Positions 26,361-34,928 of a stretch of 64,000 bases of DNA are shown here, one piece after another. The notes beneath the pieces were generated by a model. It ran no database searches. It was not told the DNA's origin and worked only from the letters and a program-made list of their open reading frames with translations. This DNA comes from Gp1-AA133 sp964641665 (GTDB taxonomy: Bacteria > Acidobacteriota > Terriglobia > Terriglobales > Acidobacteriaceae): contig CAZXKO010000031.1 in the NCBI GenBank assembly GCA_964641665.1, forward strand, positions 62,001 through 126,000, read 5' to 3'. Each line of letters begins with the position of its first letter. The first letter of the stretch is position 1. The translations under genes and the position numbers were made by a program.

Positions 26361-28229
26361 TTAAGGCAGGATTCCAAACACCGCCACGCCCGTCGGAGTA
26401 GCGACGAACACTTTGCCATTCACGATGGTAGGCGTCATGAACTTGTTTCCTGCGCCGAAGTGGTCGCGGCCGCCGCTGGCCTGGTTGCTGTTGTAAAGCT
26501 CGTGCAAGGTGGTCGCGTCGTACGCATGAAGCACTGCGGTCGAAGCATTTTCGATCGCCCACACGATCCCGTTGCTAGTGCCGTTGGCTGAGATGCTGGG
26601 CGTGGCCCCCGGATAAACAAAGCTGTTACTGGTCTGCGCCGTTGGCGTGGTCGACAGCGTGGCTTTCGTGATGGAGAACGCTTTGATGAAGTCGCCGTTT
26701 CCCCCATAGTAGACGGTGTTATTGAAGTAAGCCGGCATCGACCACGCGCCGCTCGGCAGCGCGCCGGCAAGTTCTTGATAGATGACGTTGCTGCCGGAGT
26801 TGAACTTCCCCATCGAATCGCGGTTCACGACGTAGATATTTGTATCCTTGCCAGCGCCAACCGCGAGATGCATGGTGTGCCCGGCTCCGTCGCTGAGATC
26901 GGGCAGCAGCATGGCGCCGCCTGAGCCAAGGTCTTGATCGGTGCTGTTCTCTTGGAGCTGGTTGTCCATTTCAAAATAGTCGGCGACTTTTAGACCACTT
27001 GTGGTCGACAGCTTGAGGAATGCGTTCCCGAAATTTCCGTTGGTGGGAAATCCGTTGGTGAGGTTGGAGTCAAAGTCTCCGTTGGCGTCGAGAAAGTAGA
27101 CGTTTCCCGACGAGTCGGCGGCGAGGCCGGCTCCCGCCATCCAGATAGCACCTTCACTACCGTTGGGAACGACATTGAGCACGCTGGTCTGAGCCAAGGT
27201 GTTCGCGTTGTATCCCATGATCCATCCAGTGTAGGGGCGAATATCGCAATGCGAAGCCCATCCCAGGTAGACCACTCCGTTCAGCAACAGGAGCCCGACC
27301 CGCTCCTTATATTGACCAGGTGCGAAGACCACGTCGGTGCCGTTCGTTCCGTCCCCGGTTCCGGGAAACGTCGCCTGGATCTCGGTAGGCCCGCCCATGA
27401 GTTCCGTGCCCAGAGCCAGGTCGAGTGCGTGCAGCCGCTGGTGGTATTGTCCGGAGCCATCCTTCGACATGGCGACCACATACACAACCCCGTTGGGCGG
27501 GTGGCTGCGATCCACCACGGGCGTGGCGGTTACGCCAATCTCGGGAGACACCTGGCCGCAGCCGCGAACATCGGAGGCCTGCTCCCCGGCTTTGAGCATT
27601 GACGCCTTCCAGATGACCGCACCGGAGTCGGCGTCGAGCGCGTAGACGAAATCGTGCTCGGTCGGAACCACGAGAAGATTGCGTGCCCCCTGGCCGGGAA
27701 CGTTAACACTGGAGGCGTAAAGGGGCTGAGCATCCACCACATAGCCACTATCGAGAGTGTAGGCCGCGAGCTTGCCGAAGGTTGTGGAGTTGACATTGCT
27801 CGGGGTCAGGATGGTTTCGTTCAGGTTCTGTCCGGTGCGGGCGTTGTCGTTATGGTATGTCAGAACGTCGGTGGTTCCGGCGACCGGGTTCACGGTAAGG
27901 ACCGCTTGATTGCTGGTGGCCGATCCGGCCGAATTCGAGACCACGACCCGGAACTTCGAAAGACTGTCGGCAAGCGTTGTTGGGGGAGTGGTGCAGCTGG
28001 CAGAGGTCGCGCCCGCAATGGCAGTAGTTCCCTTCTGCCACTGGTAGGTCAAAGGGGCGGTCCCGCTGGCGACGACCGAGAAAGTTGCCGTCTGGCCTAC
28101 CATAACGCTCTGCGCCGTAGGCTGGGTAGTGATGGCTGGAGACAAGGGGTTGGATACGGCGGTGGAATTTCCGCCGCAGCCGGTCAGCGTCAGAGCTAAG
28201 ACGGCAAGGATGGCTGCACAGATGCGCAT
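26361..28229 (-). CDS. Ig-like plus PQQ-type beta-propeller lipoprotein
   Basis: Secreted lipoprotein of 622 residues. The signal peptide MRICAAILAVLALTLTGCGG has a clear lipobox (LTGC). An Ig-like domain follows (about residues 35-120: PTAQSVMVGQTATFSVVASG...SNQAVLTVNP), then a quinoprotein-like beta-propeller with repeated blades such as DFVYALDADSGAVIWKASML. No quinoprotein dehydrogenase catalytic motif is visible, so it is more likely a structural or binding protein than an enzyme. ATG 28229 is chosen because the lipoprotein signal starts there; 42 upstream codons in frame look non-coding. It is divergent from the pqq operon (203 nt between starts); whether that is functional is unknown. 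Confidence 0.85.
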   Translation of the reverse strand: MRICAAILAVLALTLTGCGGNSTAVSNPLSPAITTQPTAQSVMVGQTATFSVVASGTAPLTYQWQKGTTAIAGATSASCTTPPTTLADSLSKFRVVVSNSAGSATSNQAVLTVNPVAGTTDVLTYHNDNARTGQNLNETILTPSNVNSTTFGKLAAYTLDSGYVVDAQPLYASSVNVPGQGARNLLVVPTEHDFVYALDADSGAVIWKASMLKAGEQASDVRGCGQVSPEIGVTATPVVDRSHPPNGVVYVVAMSKDGSGQYHQRLHALDLALGTELMGGPTEIQATFPGTGDGTNGTDVVFAPGQYKERVGLLLLNGVVYLGWASHCDIRPYTGWIMGYNANTLAQTSVLNVVPNGSEGAIWMAGAGLAADSSGNVYFLDANGDFDSNLTNGFPTNGNFGNAFLKLSTTSGLKVADYFEMDNQLQENSTDQDLGSGGAMLLPDLSDGAGHTMHLAVGAGKDTNIYVVNRDSMGKFNSGSNVIYQELAGALPSGAWSMPAYFNNTVYYGGNGDFIKAFSITKATLSTTPTAQTSNSFVYPGATPSISANGTSNGIVWAIENASTAVLHAYDATTLHELYNSNQASGGRDHFGAGNKFMTPTIVNGKVFVATPTGVAVFGILP

Positions 28230-28364
28230 GAGGATTTTCCAGGGCGAGTGCTGCCGGACATCATGCCATTGGCCATCGGATTTGGCGAGCACAGGAGTAC
28301 AGTCACCAACGTCTGTGGACTGATTCCATCTCGAGGCCTGCCGGCGAACGTCCAAACGGCGATC

Positions 28365-28394
28365 TTGTTTTTGCGCTCACGGAATGGTTAAATA
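28365..28394 (+). promoter_or_regulatory. Candidate promoter of the pqq operon
   Basis: TTGTTT (28365-28370), an 18-nt spacer and TAAATA (28389-28394), about 38 nt before the pqqA start. Both hexamers are imperfect; placement is the main support. Confidence 0.3.
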
Positions 28395-28432
28395 TTGCAC
28401 TGTCACTCTTGTGGGGTCACGAGGAACTTCGA

Positions 28433-28510
28433 ATGGAATGGACAACGCCCGATTTTGTCGAGATTGAACTGAACTGCGAAATCAACTCGTACGCCAACGC
28501 GGAACTGTAA
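28433..28510 (+). CDS. pqqA: PQQ precursor peptide PqqA
   Basis: A 25-residue peptide starting MEWTTPDFVEI. It has the two residues that are cross-linked and excised to form pyrroloquinoline quinone: Glu16 and Tyr20 in the order C-E-I-N-S-Y, the invariant E-x3-Y of PqqA. The N-terminal W-T-x-P-x-F pattern also matches classical PqqA. GAGGA lies 7 nt before the ATG. It is the first gene of a complete pqqABCDE set, 113 nt before pqqB. Its small size makes it easy to miss in gene calling. The peptide is the ribosomal substrate for PqqE with PqqD as chaperone. Confidence 0.93.
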   Translation: MEWTTPDFVEIELNCEINSYANAEL

Positions 28511-28623
28511 CGGTTCACCCAAGCCTCCCTACCTGATCGTCGCCAAAGCGGCGGGCGTGTGTACGCTTACCGCGAAATTCCCTTTCTTCCTCACTACGCG
28601 GCGCTAGACTGTATCCTCACACG

Positions 28624-29565
28624 ATGCAAGTGAAGGTCCTGGGCTCGGCGGCGGGCGGCGGATTTCCGCAATGGAATTGCGCCTGCAAAAACTGCAGCCG
28701 GCTGCGGGCGGGCACGCTTCGTGGCAAACCGCGCACCCAGTCGCAGATCGCCGTTGAGCTGGCTCCGGATCGCTGGTGCCTGCTGAACGCATCCCCGGAT
28801 TTGCGCTCTCAGATCGAGGCCACACCCGAACTGCAAGCAAGAGCAACGGGGGATAAGAGTTCTCGCATCAGTCCCATCGCGGCTGTGATTCTGACCAGCG
28901 GCGATCTCGACAACACTCTGGGTCTGCTGCTGTTGCGCGAGTTCCAGCCACTTCAGATATACGCGACACCGTCGATTCAGGAGATCACGACGGAGGAGAA
29001 CACCTTTTTCCGGATGTTACGGCGGGTCCGCCCGCAGGCGGTGTGGAACGATATAGTTCCGGGAGAAGTTTTCCAGCTTGAAGGCAATTCCAAGAATCTT
29101 GCCGTTCGCGTTGAACCCATAGCGCTGCCGGGCGGATATCCGGAGTACGTCGATGCGGAGCGCGCGGCGGAACTGCCTGCAGAAGAGGCCGTCGTTGCCC
29201 TGCAGATAGAAGGGGCTTCCAGCGGCCGGAAGTTGATTTACTGTCCGGCACTGCCCGAGATCGGGGACGAACTGCTTGCCCGCTTCGCGGCTTGCGATCT
29301 GCTCTTGCTGGATGGTACGTTCTGGTCGGATGACGAGTTGATTCGTGTGGTCGGGGGACGTCGCACCGCGCAACGGATGGGTCACATACCTATTGCGGGC
29401 CGCGAAGGAAGCCTGGAACGGGTGCGCGCGATTATGCATCCCAACAAGGTATACATTCACATCAACAATACGAACCCTATGCTGGACGAGGACAGCGCCG
29501 AGTTCGCGCAAGTGATGGCGGCGGGATGTAGCGTCGCCTACGACGGCATGAGTTTCACACTATGA
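28624..29565 (+). CDS. pqqB: PQQ biosynthesis protein PqqB
   Basis: Metallo-beta-lactamase-fold protein of 313 residues in PQQ biosynthesis, thought to act as a hydroxylase on the cross-linked Glu-Tyr intermediate. Typical sequence from the first residue: MQVKVLGSAAGGGFPQWNC and CKNCSRLRAGT; later SPDLRSQIEATP, ILTSGDLDNTLGLLLLRE, LLLDGTFWSDDEL, MGHIPI and HINNTNPML. The length is normal for the family. Its stop overlaps the pqqC start (ATGA), which implies coupled translation. Confidence 0.95.
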   Translation: MQVKVLGSAAGGGFPQWNCACKNCSRLRAGTLRGKPRTQSQIAVELAPDRWCLLNASPDLRSQIEATPELQARATGDKSSRISPIAAVILTSGDLDNTLGLLLLREFQPLQIYATPSIQEITTEENTFFRMLRRVRPQAVWNDIVPGEVFQLEGNSKNLAVRVEPIALPGGYPEYVDAERAAELPAEEAVVALQIEGASSGRKLIYCPALPEIGDELLARFAACDLLLLDGTFWSDDELIRVVGGRRTAQRMGHIPIAGREGSLERVRAIMHPNKVYIHINNTNPMLDEDSAEFAQVMAAGCSVAYDGMSFTL

Positions 29566-30299
29566 ATGTATTCCCTGCGCGGCCTCCACTTCCGGCGGAC
29601 GACTTCAAAGCTCGCCTCAGTCAAATCGGGACGGAACGGTATCACCATCGGCATCCCTTTCACCTGCTGATGCACGAAGGCAAGTTGAGCCGGGGACAAC
29701 TGCAGGCATGGGCATTGAATCGCTACTACTATCAGAGCCGCATACCCATCAAGGACGCGATCATTTTGTCGCGGAGTACCGATCCGAATCTCCGCCGAGC
29801 CTGGCGGAAGCGGATTGCCGACCATGACGGCGACGCTGCCCAGGTGGGTGGAATCGAGCGCTGGCTTATCCTGGCCGAGGCAACCGGCCTGTCTCGAGGT
29901 CGCGTAACCAACGAAAACGAGGTGCTGCCCGCGGTGCGTTATGCGGTGGACGCGTATCTAAACCTGGTGCGGCACGGGACCATGCTGGAGGCGGTCGCGT
30001 CGTCTTTGACCGAATTGTTCGCGGGCAAGCTGATCTCGCTGCGTGTGGACCGTCTGCGTGAACATTATCCGTGGATGAAAACAGGGCTCAGCTATTTCGA
30101 GGCGCGCCTGGTCCAGGCGCCCGAAGATGCAACGTTTGCGCTGGAGTGGGTTCTGCAGCATGCACACACCGCGGAACAGCAAGACCAAGCTGCAAGTGCG
30201 TTGCTCGCGAAGTGCGATATCCTGTGGGCGCAGCTGGATGCTATCTACTTTTCCTACGTCGAGCCGGGATGGCCGCCGCCCGGCGCATTTCGTTTTTGA
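29562..30299 (+). CDS. pqqC: Pyrroloquinoline-quinone synthase PqqC
   Basis: Cofactor-free oxidase of 245 residues that performs the final ring closure and oxidation to PQQ. Family markers are RYHHRHPFHLLMHEGKLS, WALNRYYYQSRIPIKDA, RIADHDGD, GGIERWLILAEATGL, RYAVDAYLNLV and SSLTELFAGKLISLRVDRL. The length matches the family. It overlaps pqqB by 4 nt and is followed 8 nt later by pqqD. Confidence 0.95.
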   Translation: MNVFPARPPLPADDFKARLSQIGTERYHHRHPFHLLMHEGKLSRGQLQAWALNRYYYQSRIPIKDAIILSRSTDPNLRRAWRKRIADHDGDAAQVGGIERWLILAEATGLSRGRVTNENEVLPAVRYAVDAYLNLVRHGTMLEAVASSLTELFAGKLISLRVDRLREHYPWMKTGLSYFEARLVQAPEDATFALEWVLQHAHTAEQQDQAASALLAKCDILWAQLDAIYFSYVEPGWPPPGAFRF

Positions 30300-30307
30300 G
30301 CGCGCGC

Positions 30308-30586
30308 ATGAGCCGCCCAGTAGAGACGAGCAAACCACGACTGGCACCAGGATGCCGTGTCAGTGATCTGCCCGGACAAAGTACGGTGCTGCTCATCCCC
30401 GAAGGCGCGTTGCAACTGAATGACCCCGGAGTGCGTATTGTTTCGGCATGCGACGGGGAACGGACGTTCCGCGAGATCGTGCAGATGTTGCAACAAGAAT
30501 ACCGATCCGCGGATCCAGCCCGGATCGAACAGGAAACTGCTGACCTTCTCGAGCGACTGCACGTCCGGCGGGTCGTGGATTTTTAG
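30308..30586 (+). CDS. pqqD: PQQ peptide chaperone PqqD
   Basis: Small 92-residue protein that binds PqqA and presents it to the radical-SAM enzyme PqqE. It has the typical PqqD core: LAPGCRVSD, STVLLIPEGALQLNDPG, DGERTFREIVQMLQQEY and a C-terminal LLERLHVRRVVDF. ATG 30308 is chosen because PqqD similarity begins there; the frame is open upstream inside pqqC but does not resemble the family. The neighbours on both sides are pqqC and pqqE. Confidence 0.93.
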   Translation: MSRPVETSKPRLAPGCRVSDLPGQSTVLLIPEGALQLNDPGVRIVSACDGERTFREIVQMLQQEYRSADPARIEQETADLLERLHVRRVVDF

Positions 30587-30592
30587 AACGGC

Positions 30593-31726
30593 GTGGACGA
30601 GTGCTCTGCCATGAATGGGCTACTTTCTCTTGTCGCCGAGATCACCCATCGCTGCCCACTTCATTGCGTCTATTGCTCAAACCCCTTAGTCATGAGCGGC
30701 AAGGGCGATGAGCTTTCCACCCAGACCTGGAGTGATGTCTTCCAACAGGCCGCCGCAATGGGAGTGCTGCAGCTGGACCTGACCGGCGGCGAACCGGTCG
30801 CGCGAGTGGACCTCGTAGAGCTGGTCAGTGCCGCGCGAGAGTCCGGACTCTACGTGAACCTGATCACTTCCGGCATTGGACTCACTCCGGAAAAGCTTGA
30901 GCAACTGGCACGGGCTCGCCTGGACCATGTGCAGCTGAGTTTTCAGGACTCCGACGCGGCACCCGCCGACGAGATCGCCGGGGCAACTGTTCATGCCAGA
31001 AAGCTCGAGATCGCTCAGGAGATCCGGCGATACCGGATGGGATTCACGGTGAACATCGTGGTTCACCGCCACAACCTGCAGCGGCTTACCCAGATGATCG
31101 CAATGGCAGAAGAAGTCGGCGCGCACAAAGTTGAGATTGCCCACGCGCAGTACTACGGGTGGGCATTCCGCAATCGCGAGAATCTCTTGCCGACCCGGGG
31201 CCAGCTGGATTCGTCGCTCGAAGTCATTCGGGCGGCGCAGGCCCGGCTGGAGGGACGCATGCGACTCGACTACGTCGTCCCGGACTACTACGCCAAGTTT
31301 CCGAAAGCCTGCATGGGAGGATGGGGGCGGAAGACTATGCTGATTACTCCATCGGGGGAAGCTTTGCCCTGCCATGCCGCTAAAATCATCCCGGAAATGC
31401 GATTCGAGAATGTAAGGGAAGAAAAGTTGGAGCGGATATGGCAAGAGTCGGACTCATTTCGGAGGTTCCGCGGAGAGGCGTGGATGCCGGAGCCGTGCCG
31501 GAGTTGCGATCGCCGAACGCGCGACTTCGGAGGATGCCGATGCCAGGCATTTTTGCTCACGGGTGACTCCCACGCTACCGACCCCGTATGTTCCCTGGCA
31601 CCCGCACATAAGGAAGTTGCAGAGATTGTGCAGCGGGTTAATGCCAGTCACAGCAGTGCTCGTGAGAGTGCCCAAGCAGCAAGCGCCACGCGCGCGTCGT
31701 GGGAGTACCGTCAAAACCCGCGCTAG
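30593..31726 (+). CDS. pqqE: PqqA peptide cyclase PqqE, radical SAM
   Basis: Radical-SAM/SPASM enzyme (377 residues from GTG 30593) that forms the Glu-Tyr carbon-carbon bond in PqqA. The SAM cluster motif C-x3-C-x2-C is CPLHCVYC (Cys21, 25, 28), followed by LDLTGGEP, and the C-terminal SPASM cysteines lie in LPCHAAKIIP, EPCRSCDRR and GGCRCQAF. GTG 30593 lies 6 nt after pqqD; ATG 30611 (MNGLLSLVAEITHRC) is an equally possible start and neither has a strong ribosome-binding site. A charged tail of about 40 residues follows the usual end. No pqqF-type protease is adjacent. Confidence 0.94.
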   Translation: MDECSAMNGLLSLVAEITHRCPLHCVYCSNPLVMSGKGDELSTQTWSDVFQQAAAMGVLQLDLTGGEPVARVDLVELVSAARESGLYVNLITSGIGLTPEKLEQLARARLDHVQLSFQDSDAAPADEIAGATVHARKLEIAQEIRRYRMGFTVNIVVHRHNLQRLTQMIAMAEEVGAHKVEIAHAQYYGWAFRNRENLLPTRGQLDSSLEVIRAAQARLEGRMRLDYVVPDYYAKFPKACMGGWGRKTMLITPSGEALPCHAAKIIPEMRFENVREEKLERIWQESDSFRRFRGEAWMPEPCRSCDRRTRDFGGCRCQAFLLTGDSHATDPVCSLAPAHKEVAEIVQRVNASHSSARESAQAASATRASWEYRQNPR

Positions 31727-31802
31727 CACGCGACCAGTTCCCTAATCTGGATCGGCGTTGTAGTATGAGCGATTCATTCTGGCACTCAGCAACAACACCA
31801 AT

Positions 31803-32843
31803 ATGAAGGCTCTTCTGCTTTCGAAGTACCGGCATCTCGAGATAGCCGAGGTCGCGGCGCCTGACGTGAAACCGGGTGAGGTGCTGATCCGCGTGGCCGC
31901 TTGCGGCATCTGCGGCAGTGACGTGCACGGCTACGACGGTTCTTCCGGACGCCGCATTCCACCGATCGTCATGGGGCACGAAGCGGCCGGGAAGATTGCC
32001 GCTGTCGGCGAGGGGGTGACGGGATTGTCCGTCGGAGACCGGGTCACCTTCGATTCCACAGTCTATTGCGGCGTCTGCAAGCATTGCAGTCGTGGCGAGG
32101 TCAACCTTTGCGATCAACGGCAGGTGCTAGGCGTATCCTGCGGGGACTACAGGCGCGCCGGAGCATTCGCTGAGTATGTGGCGGTTCCTGCTCGAATCAT
32201 CTACCCGCTGCCGGAAAGCGTTTCGTTTGCGGAAGCGGCGATGCTGGAGGCAGTCGCGGTGGCGATCCACGCGGTGTCGCTGGGAGAGATTCCCTCCGGC
32301 AGCACCGCGCTCGTGCTCGGAGTGGGAACCATCGGCCTTCTTGTTCTGCAAGCGCTGCGAGTGGCCGGCTGTTCGCGCGTATTGGTCGCCGACATTGATT
32401 CCTCTCGACTGAAGCTGGCAGCGACGCTTGGAGCAACCGACGTTTTTTCCGCGGAAGCCGATCCGGTGGCCCGCGTACTGGAACTCACCGGCGGAGCCGG
32501 TGTGGACGTGGCGGTTGAGGCTGTGGGCCGGAACGAGACCGTGAGCGCTGCCATCAGCAGCGTGCGCAAGGGCGGCAGTGTCATATTGGTGGGGAACATT
32601 GCGCCGGAAGTGACCCTGCCGCTGCAGAAGGTCGTCACCCGGCAGATCCGGCTACAGGGATCCTGCGCTTCGGCGGGCGAGTATCCGCGGGCGATCGAGT
32701 TGATGGCCAAAGGCGCGATTCAGGTGAAGCCACTGATTACTGCCGTTGCGCCACTGGATGAAGGTCCGCAGTGGTTCGAGCGTTTGTATGCGCGTGAGCC
32801 GAATCTCATGAAGGTGGTACTCACCCCCGGGATTTCCTCGTGA
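31803..32843 (+). CDS. Zinc-dependent medium-chain alcohol/polyol dehydrogenase
   Basis: Cytoplasmic MDR-superfamily enzyme of 346 residues, expected to oxidise a sugar, polyol or sugar acid with NAD(P). Catalytic zinc region ACGICGSDVHGY and GHEAAGKI; structural zinc cysteines C-x2-C-x2-C-x7-C in CGVCKHCSRGEVNLC; dinucleotide motif LVLGVGTIGLLVLQAL. It overlaps the next gene by 4 nt (GTGA), so the two dehydrogenases are coupled. The family includes iditol, galactitol-phosphate and threonine dehydrogenases; the substrate cannot be set from the sequence. Confidence 0.88.
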   Translation: MKALLLSKYRHLEIAEVAAPDVKPGEVLIRVAACGICGSDVHGYDGSSGRRIPPIVMGHEAAGKIAAVGEGVTGLSVGDRVTFDSTVYCGVCKHCSRGEVNLCDQRQVLGVSCGDYRRAGAFAEYVAVPARIIYPLPESVSFAEAAMLEAVAVAIHAVSLGEIPSGSTALVLGVGTIGLLVLQALRVAGCSRVLVADIDSSRLKLAATLGATDVFSAEADPVARVLELTGGAGVDVAVEAVGRNETVSAAISSVRKGGSVILVGNIAPEVTLPLQKVVTRQIRLQGSCASAGEYPRAIELMAKGAIQVKPLITAVAPLDEGPQWFERLYAREPNLMKVVLTPGISS

Positions 32844-33661
32844 ACAACGCACTATTTGATCTTGGCGGTCGGGTGGCGATCGTGACCGGCACCAGCCGTG
32901 GTCTGGGCCAGTACATGGCGAGAGCACTCGCTCGCGCAGGGGCCGACCTGGTGCTGACCAGCCGGGACCGCGACCGCTTGTTGCCATTTGAGAAAGAGAT
33001 TCAGGGGCTCGGCAGGCGCGCAATTTCACTGGAGCTCGACGTGCGCAACCTGGAGAGCATTCAGGCAATGGCCAAGGCGGCCGAGGAATCATTTGGCCAT
33101 ATCGACATCCTGGTGAACAACGCCGGATGCAACGTGCGCAAGCCCGCGCTCGACGTGACCTGGGAAGACTGGAATCTGATTCTTGAAACGAATCTGCGGG
33201 GAAGTTTCTTTGTTTCCCAGGCAATCGCGCGGGGTATGATCGCGCGTCGGTACGGGAGAATCATCAATATCGGGTCAGTGACCAGCGTGGCGGGGTATGC
33301 CGGCTTGGGTCCTTACGGAGCCAGCCGCGGAGGCATTCGTCAGCTGACGATGAGCCTGGCCGACGACTGGGGGCGTCACGGGGTCACGGTTAATTGTCTG
33401 GCACCGGGCTGGTTCCGCACGGAGCAGAACAAGATTCTCTACGAGAATAAGGAGTGGGTGGACTATCTCTGCGATCGCATCCCGGTGAAGCGAGCGGGCC
33501 AGCCGGAGGACCTGGATGCGGCCGTCGTGTTCCTGGCGGCGGAGTCCAGTCGCTACGTCACCGGGCAGACGTTATTGGTGGACGGCGGCATTTCAACCGG
33601 CGCGACGCGCGCGCTGGGGCAACCCACGGTCTCCACTACCCAACCTGGGAAACCGAGTTAG
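32840..33661 (+). CDS. Short-chain dehydrogenase with YxxxR in place of YxxxK
   Basis: SDR-family oxidoreductase of 273 residues resembling gluconate 5-dehydrogenase/2-deoxygluconate dehydrogenase types. The coenzyme motif VTGTSRGLGQYMA, NNAG and INIGSVTS are normal, and the proton-relay tetrad has Tyr in GPYGASRGG, but the usual Lys is Arg (codon CGC). Downstream APGWFRTEQN is typical of sugar-acid SDRs. A GTG start at 32840 overlaps the upstream stop. The coupled pair suggests two sequential oxidations or an oxidation/reduction pair on one sugar. Confidence 0.86.
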   Translation: MNNALFDLGGRVAIVTGTSRGLGQYMARALARAGADLVLTSRDRDRLLPFEKEIQGLGRRAISLELDVRNLESIQAMAKAAEESFGHIDILVNNAGCNVRKPALDVTWEDWNLILETNLRGSFFVSQAIARGMIARRYGRIINIGSVTSVAGYAGLGPYGASRGGIRQLTMSLADDWGRHGVTVNCLAPGWFRTEQNKILYENKEWVDYLCDRIPVKRAGQPEDLDAAVVFLAAESSRYVTGQTLLVDGGISTGATRALGQPTVSTTQPGKPS

Positions 33662-33773
33662 CGACGCGGGGAAGGTGCTTTAGCTTTCCTTAAGAGCTCG
33701 TTCAAGAAACATCGCTCGTTTGCGGGGCCGGTTCTTGGTATACCTCTCTCACGGCCAAGACGTGCCTCGCTCC

Positions 33774-34742
33774 TTAGTAGCCCAATTTCTTGTCGACCAC
33801 GTGCATCAGTGGCTGGCCATCCCGGAACCGCTTGAATTGCTCGATGAAAAACCGCATCGCTTGGTCAAGCCAGTCAGGAGTATGGTCGGCGCAGTGCGGT
33901 GAAAGAAGGACGTTTTCCAGCTTGTAGAAGGGATGGCCAGCGGGCAACGGTTCTTGGTCGAAAACGTCGAGCGCGGCGCCTTTGATGCGGCCATCGGCGA
34001 GGGCCCGGATGAGGGCTTGCTCTTCAATCACGGGTCCGCGCCCGAGGTTGATGATGACCGCGTCCGGTTGCATTGCGCTAAGTTCATGCTCACCGATCAT
34101 GCCCTGCGTTTCCGATGTCAGTGGCGTGGACACGACCACATAGTCACACTGCGGGAACATGTCGAGGCGACGATCGGGTGCATACAGCTGGTCGACGAGA
34201 GAGTCTGAGCCGGGCGACGACGGAGCGTGCCGCTTCACAGCCAGCACTTTCATTCCCATGGGTCGAACTCTGGCGGCAACCGCGCCACCGATGTCGCCAT
34301 ATCCGACGATGCCGACCGTTTGGCCCGAGATAGACACGATGTCGAAGGGCTCCCACCGGCCGGCCATTTGGTTGCGAATCATCCGGCGCAAGTCTTTGGC
34401 AAAATACAGAATCGCTGCCAGAGCGAACTCGCCCAACGAAGAACTGAACACACCGCGTCCGTTGGTCAGGGTTACAGAACTTTCGATCAATTCGGTGAAC
34501 AAGGTTCTTTCAAGGCCCACGGAGCGGGAATGCACCCATTGCAGGTTCGGGCATTTGCCCACTACATCTCTGAGCAGGTCGAGGGAACCGGACCAGTTGA
34601 AAACGACGGTAGCTTCGGCAACTGCGTTGCCAAAGGCTTCGATCGAGTTTTCAGTGACGATATCAGCATTCGGCCGCAATTCGTCCAGCATGGCGAGTTG
34701 GGGTTCGCTGGAATCAGACAATACCAGGACCTGGGTTCTCAT
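33774..34742 (-). CDS. D-2-hydroxyacid dehydrogenase, NAD-dependent
   Basis: Cytoplasmic 322-residue enzyme that interconverts a 2-keto acid and a D-2-hydroxy acid (glyoxylate/hydroxypyruvate reductase-like). It has the Rossmann motif VGIVGYGDIGGAVAARVRP, the substrate-side Arg in NLGRGPVIEEQALIRAL, the Glu in AALDVFDQEPLP and the catalytic His in LLSPHCADHT. ATG 34742 (MRTQVLVLSD) is preferred to an in-frame ATG at 34754. It stands alone on the minus strand between two plus-strand sugar-oxidation groups and ends 113 nt from the SDR. Confidence 0.9.
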   Translation of the reverse strand: MRTQVLVLSDSSEPQLAMLDELRPNADIVTENSIEAFGNAVAEATVVFNWSGSLDLLRDVVGKCPNLQWVHSRSVGLERTLFTELIESSVTLTNGRGVFSSSLGEFALAAILYFAKDLRRMIRNQMAGRWEPFDIVSISGQTVGIVGYGDIGGAVAARVRPMGMKVLAVKRHAPSSPGSDSLVDQLYAPDRRLDMFPQCDYVVVSTPLTSETQGMIGEHELSAMQPDAVIINLGRGPVIEEQALIRALADGRIKGAALDVFDQEPLPAGHPFYKLENVLLSPHCADHTPDWLDQAMRFFIEQFKRFRDGQPLMHVVDKKLGY

Positions 34743-34928
34743 AGAGAGCAGCATAGTACAGCACCGCAGGCGTGCGGCCCGAACGCTGCGGCGGGGTCCC
34801 GAGATAGGGTTAGCAGTTCAAACCATTGACCCCATAAACTGGAGGCACCTAAAATACAGCGCTTCGTGGCCGGCACGTGTGGCCCAGATTCTGCGGGTCC
34901 TGCCGGTTCACCTTGCTGAAAGAGTCGA

